Assembly (NCBI GenBank): GCA_026874595.1
Contig: CM049316.1
Location: forward strand, 77,154,676-77,218,675
Source: Sipunculus nudus
Lineage: Eukaryota; Annelida; Sipuncula; Golfingiida; Sipunculidae
DNA length: 64,000 nt
Reading direction: 5' to 3'
A program made the translations under genes and the position numbers. Below, piece after piece: positions 1 to 12,768 of the stretch. The stretch's first letter is position 1. Each line of letters opens with the position of its first letter. The notes under the pieces are model-generated. The model was given only the letters and a program-made list of their open reading frames with translations, was not told where the DNA came from and did not search any database.

Positions 1-890
1 AATGTCTTTCTATTCTGATTTGGACCAGAGGTAAGTTCTACTCGCATAAAACGCCCCCCCCCCCCCTCCCAACCATCTAGTGAATGGCTCTGTCCTTCAT
101 CCGGCTTAAAGAAATTGCGCTGTCCAAACCATATTTGGGCTTAAATGAGCCCCTTGTAAAATCCGGGTTCCTGTGTATGCATCATCCAGATGATCGAGGA
201 AAGACTGAGATGAAAATCAGATGATAAAAGTTTAGTTTATTAGACACCTAACATGAGAGACCTGTCGAGCTGGCCAGGATATGTCCCGTATTTTCTTACA
301 TATGGGTGAGGGCATCATGATCATGCCTGTATGTATGAACGTGTGCATGCAGTCGTATGATTAATATGTTGTGACTTTAGGCGGCTTTCCCGCTGGAACA
401 ACAACATGTGTCATGGGACAGATACGTCGCAGCACCTTTACCTAGGGTTTGTTTCAGCATGCGTTTACCGTCGCTTGTCTTTAATACAATTTATAAATAA
501 AGACAAAAAGCAAATATAATCATCATTTTTGACCAAATCCCTGCTGGCATTTCTTCCTTTTCCTGCCAGGTACTTATTTTAACCTAAGAATCCTCTGAGC
601 GGATTTGTTATTTGCCAGTGAAGCTGTGAACGTTAATCTATCAATCAAGTTTCATATTCTTTATCATATATTACATGTATTCATTTTTATTACAAATAAA
701 TAACCCTGAGGAAATATGCTTAAATATAAATTCCTTTCGACAGTCTTACATGAAAAAAAAATCAGTTTGAATTTTTTGTCAAGTGCCAAACTAAACCAAT
801 TGAACCCATATGGTGTTTTTATCGTGTAACTTGTTTTAATATTAGATCTTATAATAAAATGATACCTTGGCCTTAAAATAATGTTTAGGT
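1..890. other. Intergenic, nothing recognisable
   Basis: I see no convincing exon, RNA gene or transposon here. The only structure is a C-rich homopolymer near 53-66 and AT-rich single-copy-looking sequence. The longest open frame overlapping this stretch is a minus-strand one (664-1023) whose start lies in a GT microsatellite, so it is not credible. Confidence 0.6.
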
Positions 891-894
891 TCAG

Positions 895-982
895 CTTCTT
901 GTCGGTCTGGTTATATTTCCCTGCTTGCGGACACTTTATTACCTCCGCCAACAAAGGCAGCAGGGGGGTTATGTGATCGGTC

Positions 983-1019
<37 letters not shown>

Positions 1020-1085
1020 CCATATGTTCGATAGAAGAGGAAAATGTAATTTTGGGATGAATTGATGGATTAAGTATACAAATCT
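895..1085 (+). repeat. Dispersed 'cctccgcca' repeat with (GT)16
   Basis: The block opens with 'ttacctccgccaac', runs through a G-rich stretch and 'gttatgtgatcgg', and ends in a pure GT tract at about 984-1017. A related start ('ttgcctccgccaggagg') recurs at 1910 in the same orientation. The cctccgcca...gttatg head is, as far as I recall, a frequent dispersed motif in aquatic animal genomes. The family assignment is from memory and is inference. Confidence 0.45.
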
Positions 1086-1904
1086 CAATCCAGATCCCTT
1101 AACGTTGATGTGATCAATCTATATCACTTGATTATATTATATTAATTCTTCAGGTCAGAATTTTTTCTCGTTCTCATCGAAGTTGGATTTTAGGATATCC
1201 GACATGTTTGAACGTGTATACCTCTGTTTACATGATGTTTGGACTGTAACCAATGTATGACGGTGGTGTTTCAAATGCGAAAGAAAAACCTTGAAGTAAC
1301 TTTATCCATCATAATCGTTCGAGGACACGAAAACACCATAGTGCGAATTCAGTAACGAGAATTTCAATGGCAGCTGTGCAGCGAAATGTGAGAATTTATG
1401 GCGAGCTCATAAATAAACTTAATATGTTTATACTTCCGCTGGTGGGAAGGTATTATGTTTTCATTGTTTTGAGTTATTTGATTTGTTTGGAAGCAAATTT
1501 ACTCAAAGGTGCAAGAACGGATTTTACTGAAATATGTTTAAGAGAAAGGCTAGAAAAATACATTAAATTTGAGAGGTTATCTGAATCACGAAATTTATCT
1601 GATGCATTCAATGCCATGCCCCTGAGATAGGGCAGTTTCCTCTCCTGACAGAGGGCCTTTTTACTGGTATTTAATTCCTGGTCGCCTTTGTTCTAGAACT
1701 GGCCTGTTTTTTTCTATGTACCACACACCAACATTTAATTATAATCATGGCGGAGGCACACGTGTAGTCTCGCACCAATTTATTGTTTTAAATACGATGG
1801 TAGGACATTATGGAAAATAAGACTTTGTCATAACAAACCTATTTATTCAGAAGTGAAAATGATTAAAAGACCTGATGGACCGGAATGCAGACGGCGGTCT
1901 CTCC

Positions 1905-2140
1905 ACCTTTGATTGCCTCCGCCAGGAGGGTATGCGTTCCTCTCTGTTTGTTTCTGTGTTTGTTCACACAATAACTAACGCAGTCATGAATAGAATATCA
2001 TGAAATTTTCAGGGTATTTCTTGAATGAGCCACTGAATAATAAATAAAATTTTGGGTGTGGATCCGGAATCAGAAACGTCATTAATGCAGGAATGAACCT
2101 GGGGATATGGGCTGAATAAATGTTTGCAAACAGCCGACTA
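1905..2140 (+). repeat. Second 'cctccgcca' dispersed repeat
   Basis: It begins 'attgcctccgccaggagg' and continues with a T/G-rich segment ('tctgtttgtttctgtgtttg'), then 'tagaatatcatgaaattttc'. This matches the style of the repeat at 895 but without the long GT tract. The non-coding mobile-repeat remnant is supported by the shared head. Ends are approximate. Confidence 0.4.
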
Positions 2141-2689
2141 TAGGTGATCACATGTTTCATGCTAACAGTCAGTCTCGATTTTGAGAAACATAAATAAATG
2201 TTGGAACCATCTTTTCTAGTTATTAATGACTACTCCACTTAACATCATCCAGCGACCATTGAACATGACTGTTTGGATTTTGACAAATACTTTTTTAGTA
2301 ATTTTTTTTTAACTCAGCTGAATTTCAGTGATGCTGAGTGGTAGAGATGGTGGTTTGTCAGATTCTGTGCCACCCGTCCCGTCAGCAAAACAAAATTCAA
2401 AGCCGTTAGAATTAAAAGATTCTTGCTTGATATCCAGATAGGTAAAGATAAAGATTCATTTGACAGATGAAATCGAAAATCTTTCGTTTGAGTACCCGAA
2501 AAATAGGACTTTTAAGATTAAAATCGAATATTATACCTCGTTTCACTTATATCGCTGACAACGGGTATAATATTGAAAAATATTTTCACTCATCATGTTC
2601 TTTTAACATTTCACTGACATGTTTTATATGTGACTATAACAAGTTTAAAAGAACGAATGGAGTAAATCACACGCGCTGGAGGAGTAACG

Positions 2690-2728
2690 TATAAAAGGGT
2701 GAAACCTGCATCCGGCCTGCTTCCTCAG
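2690..2728 (+). promoter_or_regulatory. Candidate TATA promoter, no linked gene found
   Basis: A consensus TATAAAAG at 2690-2697 is followed about 33 bp later by a TCAG initiator-like site (2725-2728). The geometry is right for a polymerase II core promoter. No ORF or obvious donor follows within a few hundred bases. It could be an upstream alternative promoter of the lectin gene or a chance match. Confidence 0.25.
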
Positions 2729-3044
2729 CCGGTCTGAAAGAACTACAAATCGAAGTTTTAGTTAGAATTTATGCAAGTTTAAGAGTAAAATTTAGACTGA
2801 CAGTTGATATTTATATCTCAATTTACCTGATTTCTGGTCGTCCTCGAATGTTTGATGTAACCGGACGATTGGTTCGTAAAGATGTGACTACCATTTCATT
2901 ATCAGAGTAAAAGATAATCAACCATGTTTTCTGTTTGACATTCAAACTCAAATTACGTCCTTTCATCAGCCACTATTAATCAGAATGAATTCCTGATATC
3001 CGGCAGTCATGTCAAAGAATTACCTCAGCAATCGCATATTTTAT

Positions 3045-3049
<5 letters not shown>

Positions 3050-3117
<68 letters not shown>
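3050..3117. repeat. (TA)n microsatellite
   Basis: About 33 uninterrupted TA units. The tyrosine/isoleucine-rich frame that crosses it is an artefact of the repeat. Confidence 0.95.
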
Positions 3118-3120
<3 letters not shown>

Positions 3121-3623
3121 TATATATCACATCTATAGAATCAAAATATAAAGACAAACTGTCAAAACTTAAGCATGTAAGTAATTATCACGGTCTGTAC
3201 TCAGATTTATCATGCTTCGAACGCATAATGAAAATAAATCTTACCAAGTATTTATTATTTAAGAACTCAAACTGCAGATGGTCATTCATTTTTTTTTAAT
3301 ATTAGGCATTAAAAAATGGTTTCCGTTCAACTTTAGTGAATCATTCTGTAAAATATTCCAGACTTTAAGGAGTTCCAGTGAGTCCAGCCTATTAAGTATT
3401 CATAAACGACACTTATATAAGACTTTCTAAGAAAATCAGGTACAGCAATCGCTGGACAGGAAAGTTGGCATTTGGCTAATTAGAATCTGACGCTTATATT
3501 TTGGTAATTACGGAATTCATTCACTGAACGTGTGCTTTTGCAAATTAGTCGTTGTCTCTACCTGGCTTGTTTCAGCTATCTTAATTTTTTATAACGGTGA
3601 GATATTGATTTGCCAGTTGACGC

Positions 3624-3660
3624 TATAAAACTTTTACATGGATAGATAATTTATTCAGTG
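3624..3660 (+). promoter_or_regulatory. Core promoter of the PAN/CTLD gene
   Basis: TATAAAA at 3624-3630 is followed by a TCAGTG initiator at 3655-3660, about 31 bp downstream. This is standard TATA-Inr spacing. Transcription from the A at about 3657 would give a leader of roughly 145 nt before the ATG at 3802, with no intron needed. This position just ahead of the signal-peptide exon is why I prefer it over the TATA box at 2690. Regulation beyond the core elements is not visible. Confidence 0.5.
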
Positions 3661-3801
3661 TTTATGCCTGTTGGTATGGATGACGTGTTATAACGTACAG
3701 TTGGATCCACTGAAATAGTGTTACTCGCGCACCTCGCCCTTTTGCGATCTGTAGAGAGGTAGAATAAACTTGGTTCGTGACTTCAGAAGGTAACGACAAA
3801 A

Positions 3802-3841
3802 ATGATTCACCAGGCACTCCTTGTGGTTTTCTCCATCGGAG
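3802..3841 (+). CDS. Exon 1: start codon and signal peptide
   Basis: The exon encodes MIHQALLVVFSIG plus the first base of the next codon, ending at a donor GGAG|GTAATC. The residues form a polar start followed by a hydrophobic core, as in a short secretory signal peptide. Joined to exon 2 it continues E-T-L-A-V, and cleavage after A17 (T15-x-A17) is plausible. The ATG context is aaaa-ATG-a. It sits about 145 nt after a TATA-Inr pair. Phase 1 matches the acceptor of exon 2, 13.7 kb away. A transcript would be needed to prove the link across the 38-bp minisatellite in intron 1. An alternative is a start at 17464, in frame with exon 2, but that adds no signal peptide. Confidence 0.5.
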
Positions 3842-4632
3842 GTAATCAACGTGTAATTATTTGTTCGCTGATCTAGATTTGTTTTCGTATTTTGAAAAAT
3901 GCTCGAGCTGATTTAGTTACACTGCTATGTTGAAAAAATGTTGTCTTCACATTGTTAAAAAATCTGAGTAATTGTACAGCATGCACTGATGTTTATATAT
4001 TTACACAGACGCGACTGTTACGTAAGGGCTTGAAAATTGCATGAAGTACAAGATATGTTGGAACTATGGTTACACATATCAGCTGAATAGGGGAGTTTCT
4101 GAGTTTGCCGCCGGGGGGGGGGGGATGGTGGAGTCCCAGCATATTGATTCGTCCAGGCGCCCGTAATGATGTTAAGCGGCCCTGTTAATACACATATATA
4201 TTGGTTAGAAAGGGTTATAAGTAAGAAATATATAAGTAATAATGAATATGCAGTAGAGACTTCGCTGTCCCTGAAACCAGTATTTGTATGTACACAATAT
4301 ACCATTCTCTAATTATGTTCACGAATACATGCATTGCTCACAAAATTAGAATGATCCAGTGTCTCAGTCTGTTGAAACAATAATGATAATTAAATGTTTA
4401 AATAACTAAAGCATATAAAAAACAGCTGAAAGTCTGGATCAAAACTTGGATAACAGATATCTTTTTTTCATTTTTTTAATAAAAAAATCCTATGCTATGG
4501 AATATCTCAGGAAGCATATAAACTAAAACTATATAGTATTATATTTATAAAAACATTTTTGCTCAATTATAGAGGTATTCGGATGATGGAAACAAGTATT
4601 CGGATGTATTTATTGTTTGGAATATTTGCTTT

Positions 4633-5241
4633 TCTTAAAGGTGCCCTTGTTAGTGTGTGCAGCGGTCTTACAGATGATTGTTTTATTGTGCACACGGATG
4701 TTCCATGTGTTGCTGGCATTTGGTTTGTGTGCCACGCGTAGCTCGTGTTGTAGCGGCCTCGCCTGGCCGGATGTTGCAGGCTCGGTTTTATCCGCATTAG
4801 TTGAACCCTAGATAGAACCCTTAGAACGTGTGTACTGTGTTAGATTATTCGGTCAGTGGAAGGTTCTCGGCTGGAGGTGAGAAGTTTTAAATAGGGGTCT
4901 GTGTTTTAGAGCCGGGAGAGAGATGAGAATTTGTGTGAACTGTTTGTCCGGCATATACATTTTAAAGGACTTATATCGCTGTAACAGTGGTGGTATCCAG
5001 GTTTATTTTACTGTGTAATTGTATTGATTTTTTGTTGTACTGCTGTTATACTGTGTAATTGTATTGATTAAGTGAATTGTAATGTTAGGGTTGTTTTAAG
5101 AATAAATTATAGTTGTTTGTTAACAAAAGAAATTCTTTATTCATTCCCCTAGACATTTTACGCTGCCTAGTGTTACAGAATCTGATTTTTTTATCTCCTT
5201 AACAAAATTTATGTTCATCACGCATACGTGGTTCCGTGACA
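4633..5241 (+). mobile_element. Solo LTR, copy 1
   Basis: A 609-bp block that also occurs, inverted, at 59075-59656. It is flanked by an exact 4-bp target duplication 'cttt' (4629-4632 and 5242-5245). Inside it has an AT-rich TATA-like site (about 4885-4893) and an AATAAA at 5101, in the order expected of an LTR. Its ends (TCTTAA...GTGACA) are worn versions of the TGTTAC...GTAACA ends of copy 2. No internal retroviral-type genes are attached, so it is a solo LTR left by recombination. A Ty3/gypsy-type origin is inferred from the 4-bp duplication only. Confidence 0.7.
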
Positions 5242-7440
5242 CTTTAAAAAGAATGTCCTGAGAATAATTTTGGCATTGACATTGATATTCTAGAAAGAAA
5301 TTAATTTTAATCAATAACTTTTAATCAAATGATTTTCATCGCGATTGCATTATTTAAATCAAACAAACCCCTTTGTGGAAATGATTTATTAATCCCCTTC
5401 TAGAGCGATCATGGTCTAATATTGTTACTAGGATGGCACAAATTAAAGCGCCCAACGTCACCAAGGCAAAGAATCGGACTGGATCCATATAACATGACCG
5501 AGACAAAACAAACATACTGGATTCTCATACCATCACCAAGACAAAACAATCTGACTGGATCCTCATATCAAGACCAGGACAAAATTTTCTGAATCTCATA
5601 CCATGACCAGGACAAAACAATCTTACAAGATCCTCATACAATGACCAGGACAAAACAATCTGACTGGATCTTAATTTCATGACCGAGACAAAATAATCTG
5701 ACTGGATCCTTATACAATGAAAAAGACAATACAATCTGACTGGATCTTCATACAATGACCAAGACATATAATCTGACTGGATACTCATACCACGACTATG
5801 ACAAAATAATCTGACTATATCCTCATACCATGACCAAGACAAATAATCTGACTGGATCCTCATACCATGACGAAGACAAATAATCTGACTGGATCCTCAT
5901 ACCATAACCAGGACAAAAACAATCTGACTGGATCCTCATACCATGACCAGGACAAAACAATCTGACTGGATCTTCATAACATGACCAGGACAAAATTATC
6001 TTCCTGCATCTTCATATCATGTCCAAGACAAAATAATCTGATTGGATCCTCATACCACGACCAAGACAAAATAATATGTCTGGATCCTCAAACCACGACC
6101 AAGACAAAATAATATGTCTGGATCCTCATACCACGACCAAGACAAAATAATGTCTGGATCCTCATACCACGACCAAGACAAAATAATCTGATTGGATCCT
6201 CATACCACGACCAAGACAAAATAATATGACTTGATCCTCATACCATGACCAAGAAAAAATAATATGAATGGATCCTCATACCATGGACAAGAAAAAAAAT
6301 CTGATTGGATCCTCATACCATGACAAGGAAAAAACAATTTGACTAGAACCTCATACTATTACCAAGACAAAGTAATCTGACTGGAACCTGAAACCATGAC
6401 CAAGACAAAACAATCTTACTAGATCCTCATACCTTGACCAGTACAAAACAATCTGACTGGATCTACACATCATGCCTAGGACAAAATAATCTGACTGGAT
6501 CTTCGTACCATGACAAGAACAAAACAATCTGACGGGATGGACATACCATGACCAGTACAAAACAATCTGACTGGATCCCGTACCATCACCAAGACAAAGT
6601 AATGTTACTGGATCCTCATACAATGACCAGGAAAAAACAATCTGACTGGATACTCAAACCATTACCAATACAAAACAATCTTACCAGATCCTCATACCAT
6701 GACCAGGACAAAACAATCTGACTGGATCCTGATACCATGACAAAGACAAAAAAAATCTTACTGGATCCTCATTTCATGTCCAGGAAAAAAAACAACCACC
6801 AGGACAAAACAATCTGTCTGGATCGACGTACCATGACCAGGACAAAACCATCTTACTGGATCCTCATACCATGACCAAGACAAAACAATCTGACTGGATC
6901 CTCATACCATGACCAAGACAAAACAATCATACTGAATCTTCGTAACATGACCAGGACAAGAAAATCGTACTGATTCTCATACCATGAGCAGGACAAAACA
7001 ATCTTTCTGGATCTTCATACCATGACCAAGACAAAATAATCTTAATGGTTTCTCATACCATGACTAAAACAGAAGAATCTTACTCGATCTTCATGCCATG
7101 ACCAGGACAAAACAATCTGACTGGAACTTCATACCCTGACAACGACAAAACAATCTGACTGGATGGACATACCATGACCAGTACAAAACAATCTGACTGG
7201 ATCCCGTACCATCACCACGACAAAACAATATTACTGGATCCTCATACCATTTTCAAGATTAAACAATCTGACTGGATCCTCATACGATTTGCAAGATTAA
7301 ACAATCTGACTGGATCCTCATACCATGACCAAGAGAAGACAACAATACTGGATCCTCATACCATGACCAAAATTAAACAAACTGACTGTATTCTCCTACT
7401 ACGACCAGGACAAAACAATCTGACTGGATCTTCATACCAT

Positions 7441-8888
7441 GACCTAAATAAAGTTATCTGACTGGATCGACATACCATGACCAGGACAAAACCATCTGTC
7501 TGGATCTTCATACCATGACCAAGACAAAACAATCTGACTGGATCCTCAAACCATGACCAGGAGCAAACAATCTGACTGGATCCTGATACCATTACCAATA
7601 TAAAAACATCTGAATGGATACTCATACCTTGACCAAGACAAAATAACATGACTGGATCCTGATACCATGACCAAGACAAAACAATCTGTATGGACGCTTA
7701 AACCATAACCAAGCCAAAACAATCATACTGAATCTTTATAACATGACCAGGATAAAAACAAAATCTTACTGATTCTCATACCATGAGCAGGACAAAACAA
7801 TCTTTCAGGATCTTCATACCATGACCAAGACAAAATAATCTTAATGGTTCCTCATACCATTACTAAGACAAAACAATCTTACTGGATCTTCATACCATAA
7901 CCAGGACAAAACAACCTGACATGATCTTTTACCATTACCAGTACAAAACAATCTTACCGGCTCCTAATACCATTTCCAAGATTAAACAATCTGACTAAAT
8001 CCTGATAACATGACCAAGACAAAAAAATCTTACTGGATCTTTATTCCATGTCCAGGAAAAAAACAATCCGACTGGATCCTTATACAATGACCAGTACAAA
8101 AACATCTGACTGGATCCTCATACCATGACCAGGACAAAACAATCTGTCTGGATCTTCATACCATGACCTAAATAAAGTTATCTGACTGGATCGACATACC
8201 ATGACCAGGACAAAACCATCTGTCTGGATCTTCATACCATGACCAAGACAAAACAATCTGACTGGATCCTCAAACCATGACCAGGAGCAAACAATCTGAC
8301 TGGATCCTGATACCAATACCAATACAAAAACATTTGAATGGATACTCATACCTTGACCGAGACAAAATAACATGACTGGATCCTGATACCATGACCAAGA
8401 CAAAACAATCTGTATGGACGCTTAAACCATAACCAAGCCAAAACAATCATACTGAATCTTTATAACATGACCAGGATAAAAACAAAATCGTACTGATTCT
8501 CATACCATGAGCAGGACAAAACAATCTTTCAGGATCTTCATACCATGACCAAGACAAAATAATCTTAATGGTTCCTCATACCATTACTAAGACAAAACAA
8601 TCTTACTGGATCTTCATACCATAACCAGGACAAAACAACCTGACATGATCTTTTACCATTACCAGTACAAAACAATCTTACCGGCTCCTCATACCATTTC
8701 CAAGATTAAACAATCTGACTAAATCCTGATAACATGACCAAGACAAAAAAATCTTACTGGATCCTTATTCCATGTCCAGGAAAAAAACAATCCGACTGGA
8801 TCCTTATACAATGACCAGTACAAAAACATCTGACTGGATCCTCATACCATGACCAGGACAAAACAATCTGTATGGACGCTTAAACCAT
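7441..8888 (+). repeat. 724-bp higher-order tandem duplication in the minisatellite
   Basis: Segments starting at 7441 and 8165 share the same unusual marker unit ('gacctaaataaagttatctg') and then the same ordered series of variant monomers, with only a few differences. The period, 724 bp, equals 19 monomers of 38 bp. A third, partial echo of the series lies at about 8870-9060. This indicates recent unequal exchange within an older array. Confidence 0.85.
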
Positions 8889-9302
8889 AACCAGGCCAAA
8901 ACAATCATACTGAATCTTCATAACATGACCAGGACAAAAAAAATTCTTACTGATTCTCATACCATGAGCAGGACAAAACAATCTTTCTGGATCTTCATAT
9001 CATGACCAAGACAAAATAATCTTAATGGTTCCTCATACCATGACTAAAACAAAAGAATCTTACTGGATCTTCATACCATGACCAAGACAAAACAATCCGA
9101 CTGGATCGACATACCATGACCAGGACAAACCAATCTTATTGTATCTTCATACTATGATCTAGACAAAATTATCTGACTGGATCGAATTACCATAACCAGG
9201 ACAAAACCATCTGACTAAATCCTCATATCATGACCTAGACAAAACCATCTGACTGGATCCTCATACCATGACCAGGACAAAACAACCCGACTGGATCCTC
9301 AT

Positions 9303-9425
9303 ATGGTTTAAGGGTTCATACAGATTGTTTTCTCTTGGTATTGGTCTGAGGATCCAGTAAGGCTGTTTTGTCTTGGTCGTGGTTTGATGATCAATTCAGA
9401 TTGTTTTGATAGGTAATGGTAATCA
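9303..9425 (-). repeat. Inverted minisatellite units (patch 1)
   Basis: About three 38-bp monomers read on the minus strand inside the otherwise plus-oriented array: 'gaggatccagtaaggctgtt' and 'cagattgttttgataggtaa' are reverse complements of the common unit. The flanking array resumes in + orientation on both sides. Confidence 0.85.
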
Positions 9426-10916
9426 TACTGATTTTCCATACTGGATCTTCATACCATGACCAATACAAATTAATTTTAATTTTTCCTCATATCATGTCCA
9501 AGACAAAGTAATCTGATTGGATCCTCATACCATGACCAAGACAAAATAATATGACTGGATCCTCATACCATGGACAAGAAAAAAAAAATATGATTGGATC
9601 CTCATAACATTACCAAGACTAAATAATATGACTGGATCCTCATACCATGGACAAGAAAAAAAATCTGATTGGCTCCTCATTCCATGACAAGGAAAAACAA
9701 TCTGACTAGAACCTCATACTATTACCAAGACAAAGTAATCTGACTGGAACCTGAAACCATGACCAAGACAAAACAATCTTACTAGATCCTCATACCATGA
9801 CCAGGACAAAACAATCTGACTGGATCTTCATAACATGACCAAGACAAAACAAACTGACTGGATCCTCATACTACGACCAGGACAAAACAATCTGACTGGA
9901 TCTTCATACCATGACCTAGAAAAAGTTATCTGACAGGATCGACATACCATGACGAGGATAAAACCATCTGACCGGATTTTTATTCCATGACCAGGACAAA
10001 ACATTCTGACCGGATCCTTATACAATGACCAGGACAAAACAATCTGACTGGATCTTCATACCGTGACCAGGACAAAAAAATCCGACTGGGTCCTCATTAA
10101 ATGACCAGGACAAAACAATCTGACTTGGTCCTCATACCATTACCAATACAAAACAATCTAACTGGATCCACATACAATGACCAGGACAAAACAATCTGAC
10201 TGGATCCTCATACTATGTCCAGGACTAATAATCTGATTGGATCCTCATACCTTGACCAAAATAAAACAATCTGACTGGATCCTCAAACCATGACCACGAC
10301 AAAACTATTTAACTTGATCTTCACACCATTACCAAGACAAGACGATCTTACTTAATCCTCATACCATGACCAAGACAAAACAATTATACTGGATCCTCAT
10401 ACCATGACATCGACAAAGCAGTTTTTCTGGATCCTTTTGCAATTACCAAGACAAAACAATCTGATTGGATCCTCATACTTTGACCAATAGAAAACAATAA
10501 TACTTGATCCTCATACTATGACCAAGACAACATTATCTTACTGAATCCTTATACAATTACCTGGACAAACAATCTGACATCCTCCTCATACCATGACAAA
10601 AACATAATAATCTGACTAGATCCTCTTACTATGGCAAAGATAAAACAATCTTACCTGATCTTCATACAATGACCGGGACAATACAATCTGACTAGATCCT
10701 CATACCATAACCAAGACAAAACAATCTTACTGGATCTTCATACCATGACCAGGACAAAACAATCTGACTAGATCCTCATACCATGACAAAGACAAAACAA
10801 TCTGACTGGATCTTCATACCATGACGAGGACAAAACAATCTGACTGGATCTTCATACCATGACCAGGACAAAACTACCTGACTAGATCCTCATACCATGA
10901 CAAAGACAAAACAATC

Positions 10917-11065
10917 CCGGTCATGGTATGAGGATCCAGTAAGATTATTTAGTATTGGGAATGGTATAAGGATCCAGTCAGATTGTTTGGTCCTGGTCAT
11001 GGTACGTCGATCCAATCAGATTGTTTTGTCCTGGTCATTGTATGAGATCCAGTTGTATGATTTCC
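10917..11065 (-). repeat. Inverted minisatellite units (patch 2)
   Basis: About four monomers are inverted ('ggtcatggtatgaggatcca', 'aggatccagtcagattgttt'), with a sharp switch after 'caaaacaatcc' at about 10916 and a return to + units by about 11080. It is a second, independent inversion in the same array. Confidence 0.85.
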
Positions 11066-12251
11066 AGGACATGTCAGATTCCTTGACCAAAACAAAACAA
11101 TCTGACTGGATCCTCATACCATGACCACGACAAAACTATTTAACAGGATCCTCTTACCATTACCAAGACAAGACAATTTTACTGAATCCTCATACCATGA
11201 ATAAGACAAAACAGTCTAAATGGATCATTAAATCACGACCAAACCAAAACAATTATACTGGATCCTCATACCATGACAAAGACAAAACATTACTTCTGGA
11301 TCCTATTGCTATGACCAAGATAAAACAATCTGATTTGATCCTCATACTTTGACCAATAGAAAACAAAAATACTTGATCCTCATACAATGACCAAGACAAC
11401 ATTATCTTACTGGATCCTCATACAATTACCAGGACAAACAATCTGACTGGATCCTTATACCATGACCAAGACATAATAATCTGACTGGATCCTCTTACCA
11501 TGGCCAGGAGAAAACAATCTTACCTGATCTCCATACCATGATCAGGACATAAATCCGACAGGATACTCATACCATGACCAGGACAAAACAATCCGACTGG
11601 ATACTCATACCATGACCAGGACAAAACAATCCGACTGGATCCTCATACCATGACCAGGACAAATCATTCTGACTGGATCCTCATACCATGACCACCAGGA
11701 CAAAACAATCTGACTGGATCGACATACCATAACAAGGACAAAACAATCTGACTGTATCCCCATACCATTTCCAAGACACGACAATCTGACTGGATCCTTT
11801 AATCATGACCAAACCAAAACAATTATACTGAATCCTCATACCATGACCAAGACAAAACAATCTGACTCGATCCTCATACCATTACCAATATAAAACAGTC
11901 TGAAAGGATCCTCATACTTTGAACAAGACAAAAAAATCATACTTGATACTCATAAAATTACAAGACATTACAATCTGACTGGTTACTAACACCACGAAAG
12001 AGGCAAAACAACCTTATTGGATCCGCAAACCATGACCAAGGGAGAAACAATCTTACTGAATCCTTATGCTTTGACCAAGACAAAACAAACTTACTAAATC
12101 CTCATTCTATAAACAAGACAAAACAATCTTACTGGATCCTCATACCATGAACAAGACACAACAAACTTACTGGATCCTCATAGCATGAACAAGACAAAAC
12201 AAATTTACTGGATCATCATACAATGAACAAGACAAAACAAACTAACTTGAT

Positions 12252-12768
12252 ATAAACAGTGATAAATATTATCATGTACTCGTCCACTTGAGTCCGAGTA
12301 TTACACACATGTCAAACAAACAGTCAGACACACAGACTTTAATAATACTTACCAAGCACTCGAGCACTTAAGACCAAGTATTACTTCAAGACAGACAGAC
12401 AAACAAACAGTTATGATACTTACTATGTACTCGACCACTTGAGTCCGAGTATTACTTCAATACAAACACCAAACAAACAGTAATAATACTTTCCAAGTGC
12501 TTCACCACTTAAATCCGAGTATTACTTACAAGTTAGACACACAAACAAAAAGTGATAATAGTTACCAAGTACTGGACCACTGAGTCCGAGTATCATCGTT
12601 CAGACAGACAGATAAACAAACAGTGATAATATTTACTAAGTACTCGACAACTTGAGTCCGAGAGTAACTCAAGACAGACATACAAACAAACAGTGATAAT
12701 ACTTACCCTGTACTCGACTAACTAAGTCTGAGTATTACTTCCAGAAAGACAAAGAGACAGACAAACTA
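12252..12768 (+). repeat. 68-bp tandem array, about 7 units
   Basis: Units of about 68-70 bp are recognised by 'gataatacttaccaagtact', then 'cgaccacttgagtccgagta', then a cagaca/aacaaacag stretch. It abuts the 38-bp array directly but is unrelated in sequence. No coding frame persists. Confidence 0.85.

Larger units (their letters stand above)
5450..12250 (+). repeat. 38-bp minisatellite array, about 6.8 kb
   Basis: Roughly 175 diverged copies of a 38-bp unit, typified by 'ctgactggatcctcatacca' followed by 'tgaccaggacaaaacaat'. Units carry GGATCC (BamHI) and vary mostly by substitution with occasional 1-3 bp indels. The array lies in intron 1 of the lectin gene. Because 38 is not a multiple of 3, open frames of 70-110 codons across it repeat every 114 bp and are chance products, not genes. 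Two short patches have units in the opposite orientation. Confidence 0.95.

Noticed and set aside
1367-1630. 87-codon plus-strand frame MAAVQRNVRIYGELINKLNM...
   Set aside because: AT-rich, no recognised domain, no promoter or polyadenylation signal, and intergenic repeats on both sides. Length is within chance for this composition.
4559-4811. Cys-rich small frames on both strands
   Set aside because: They lie within or across the edge of the solo LTR, and the same stretch recurs inverted at 59.5 kb.
5525-11124. A series of 69-124 codon frames rich in SWSWYEDPVRLFCPGH-like peptides
   Set aside because: They come from the 38-bp minisatellite, whose period makes any stop-free frame repeat every 114 bp.
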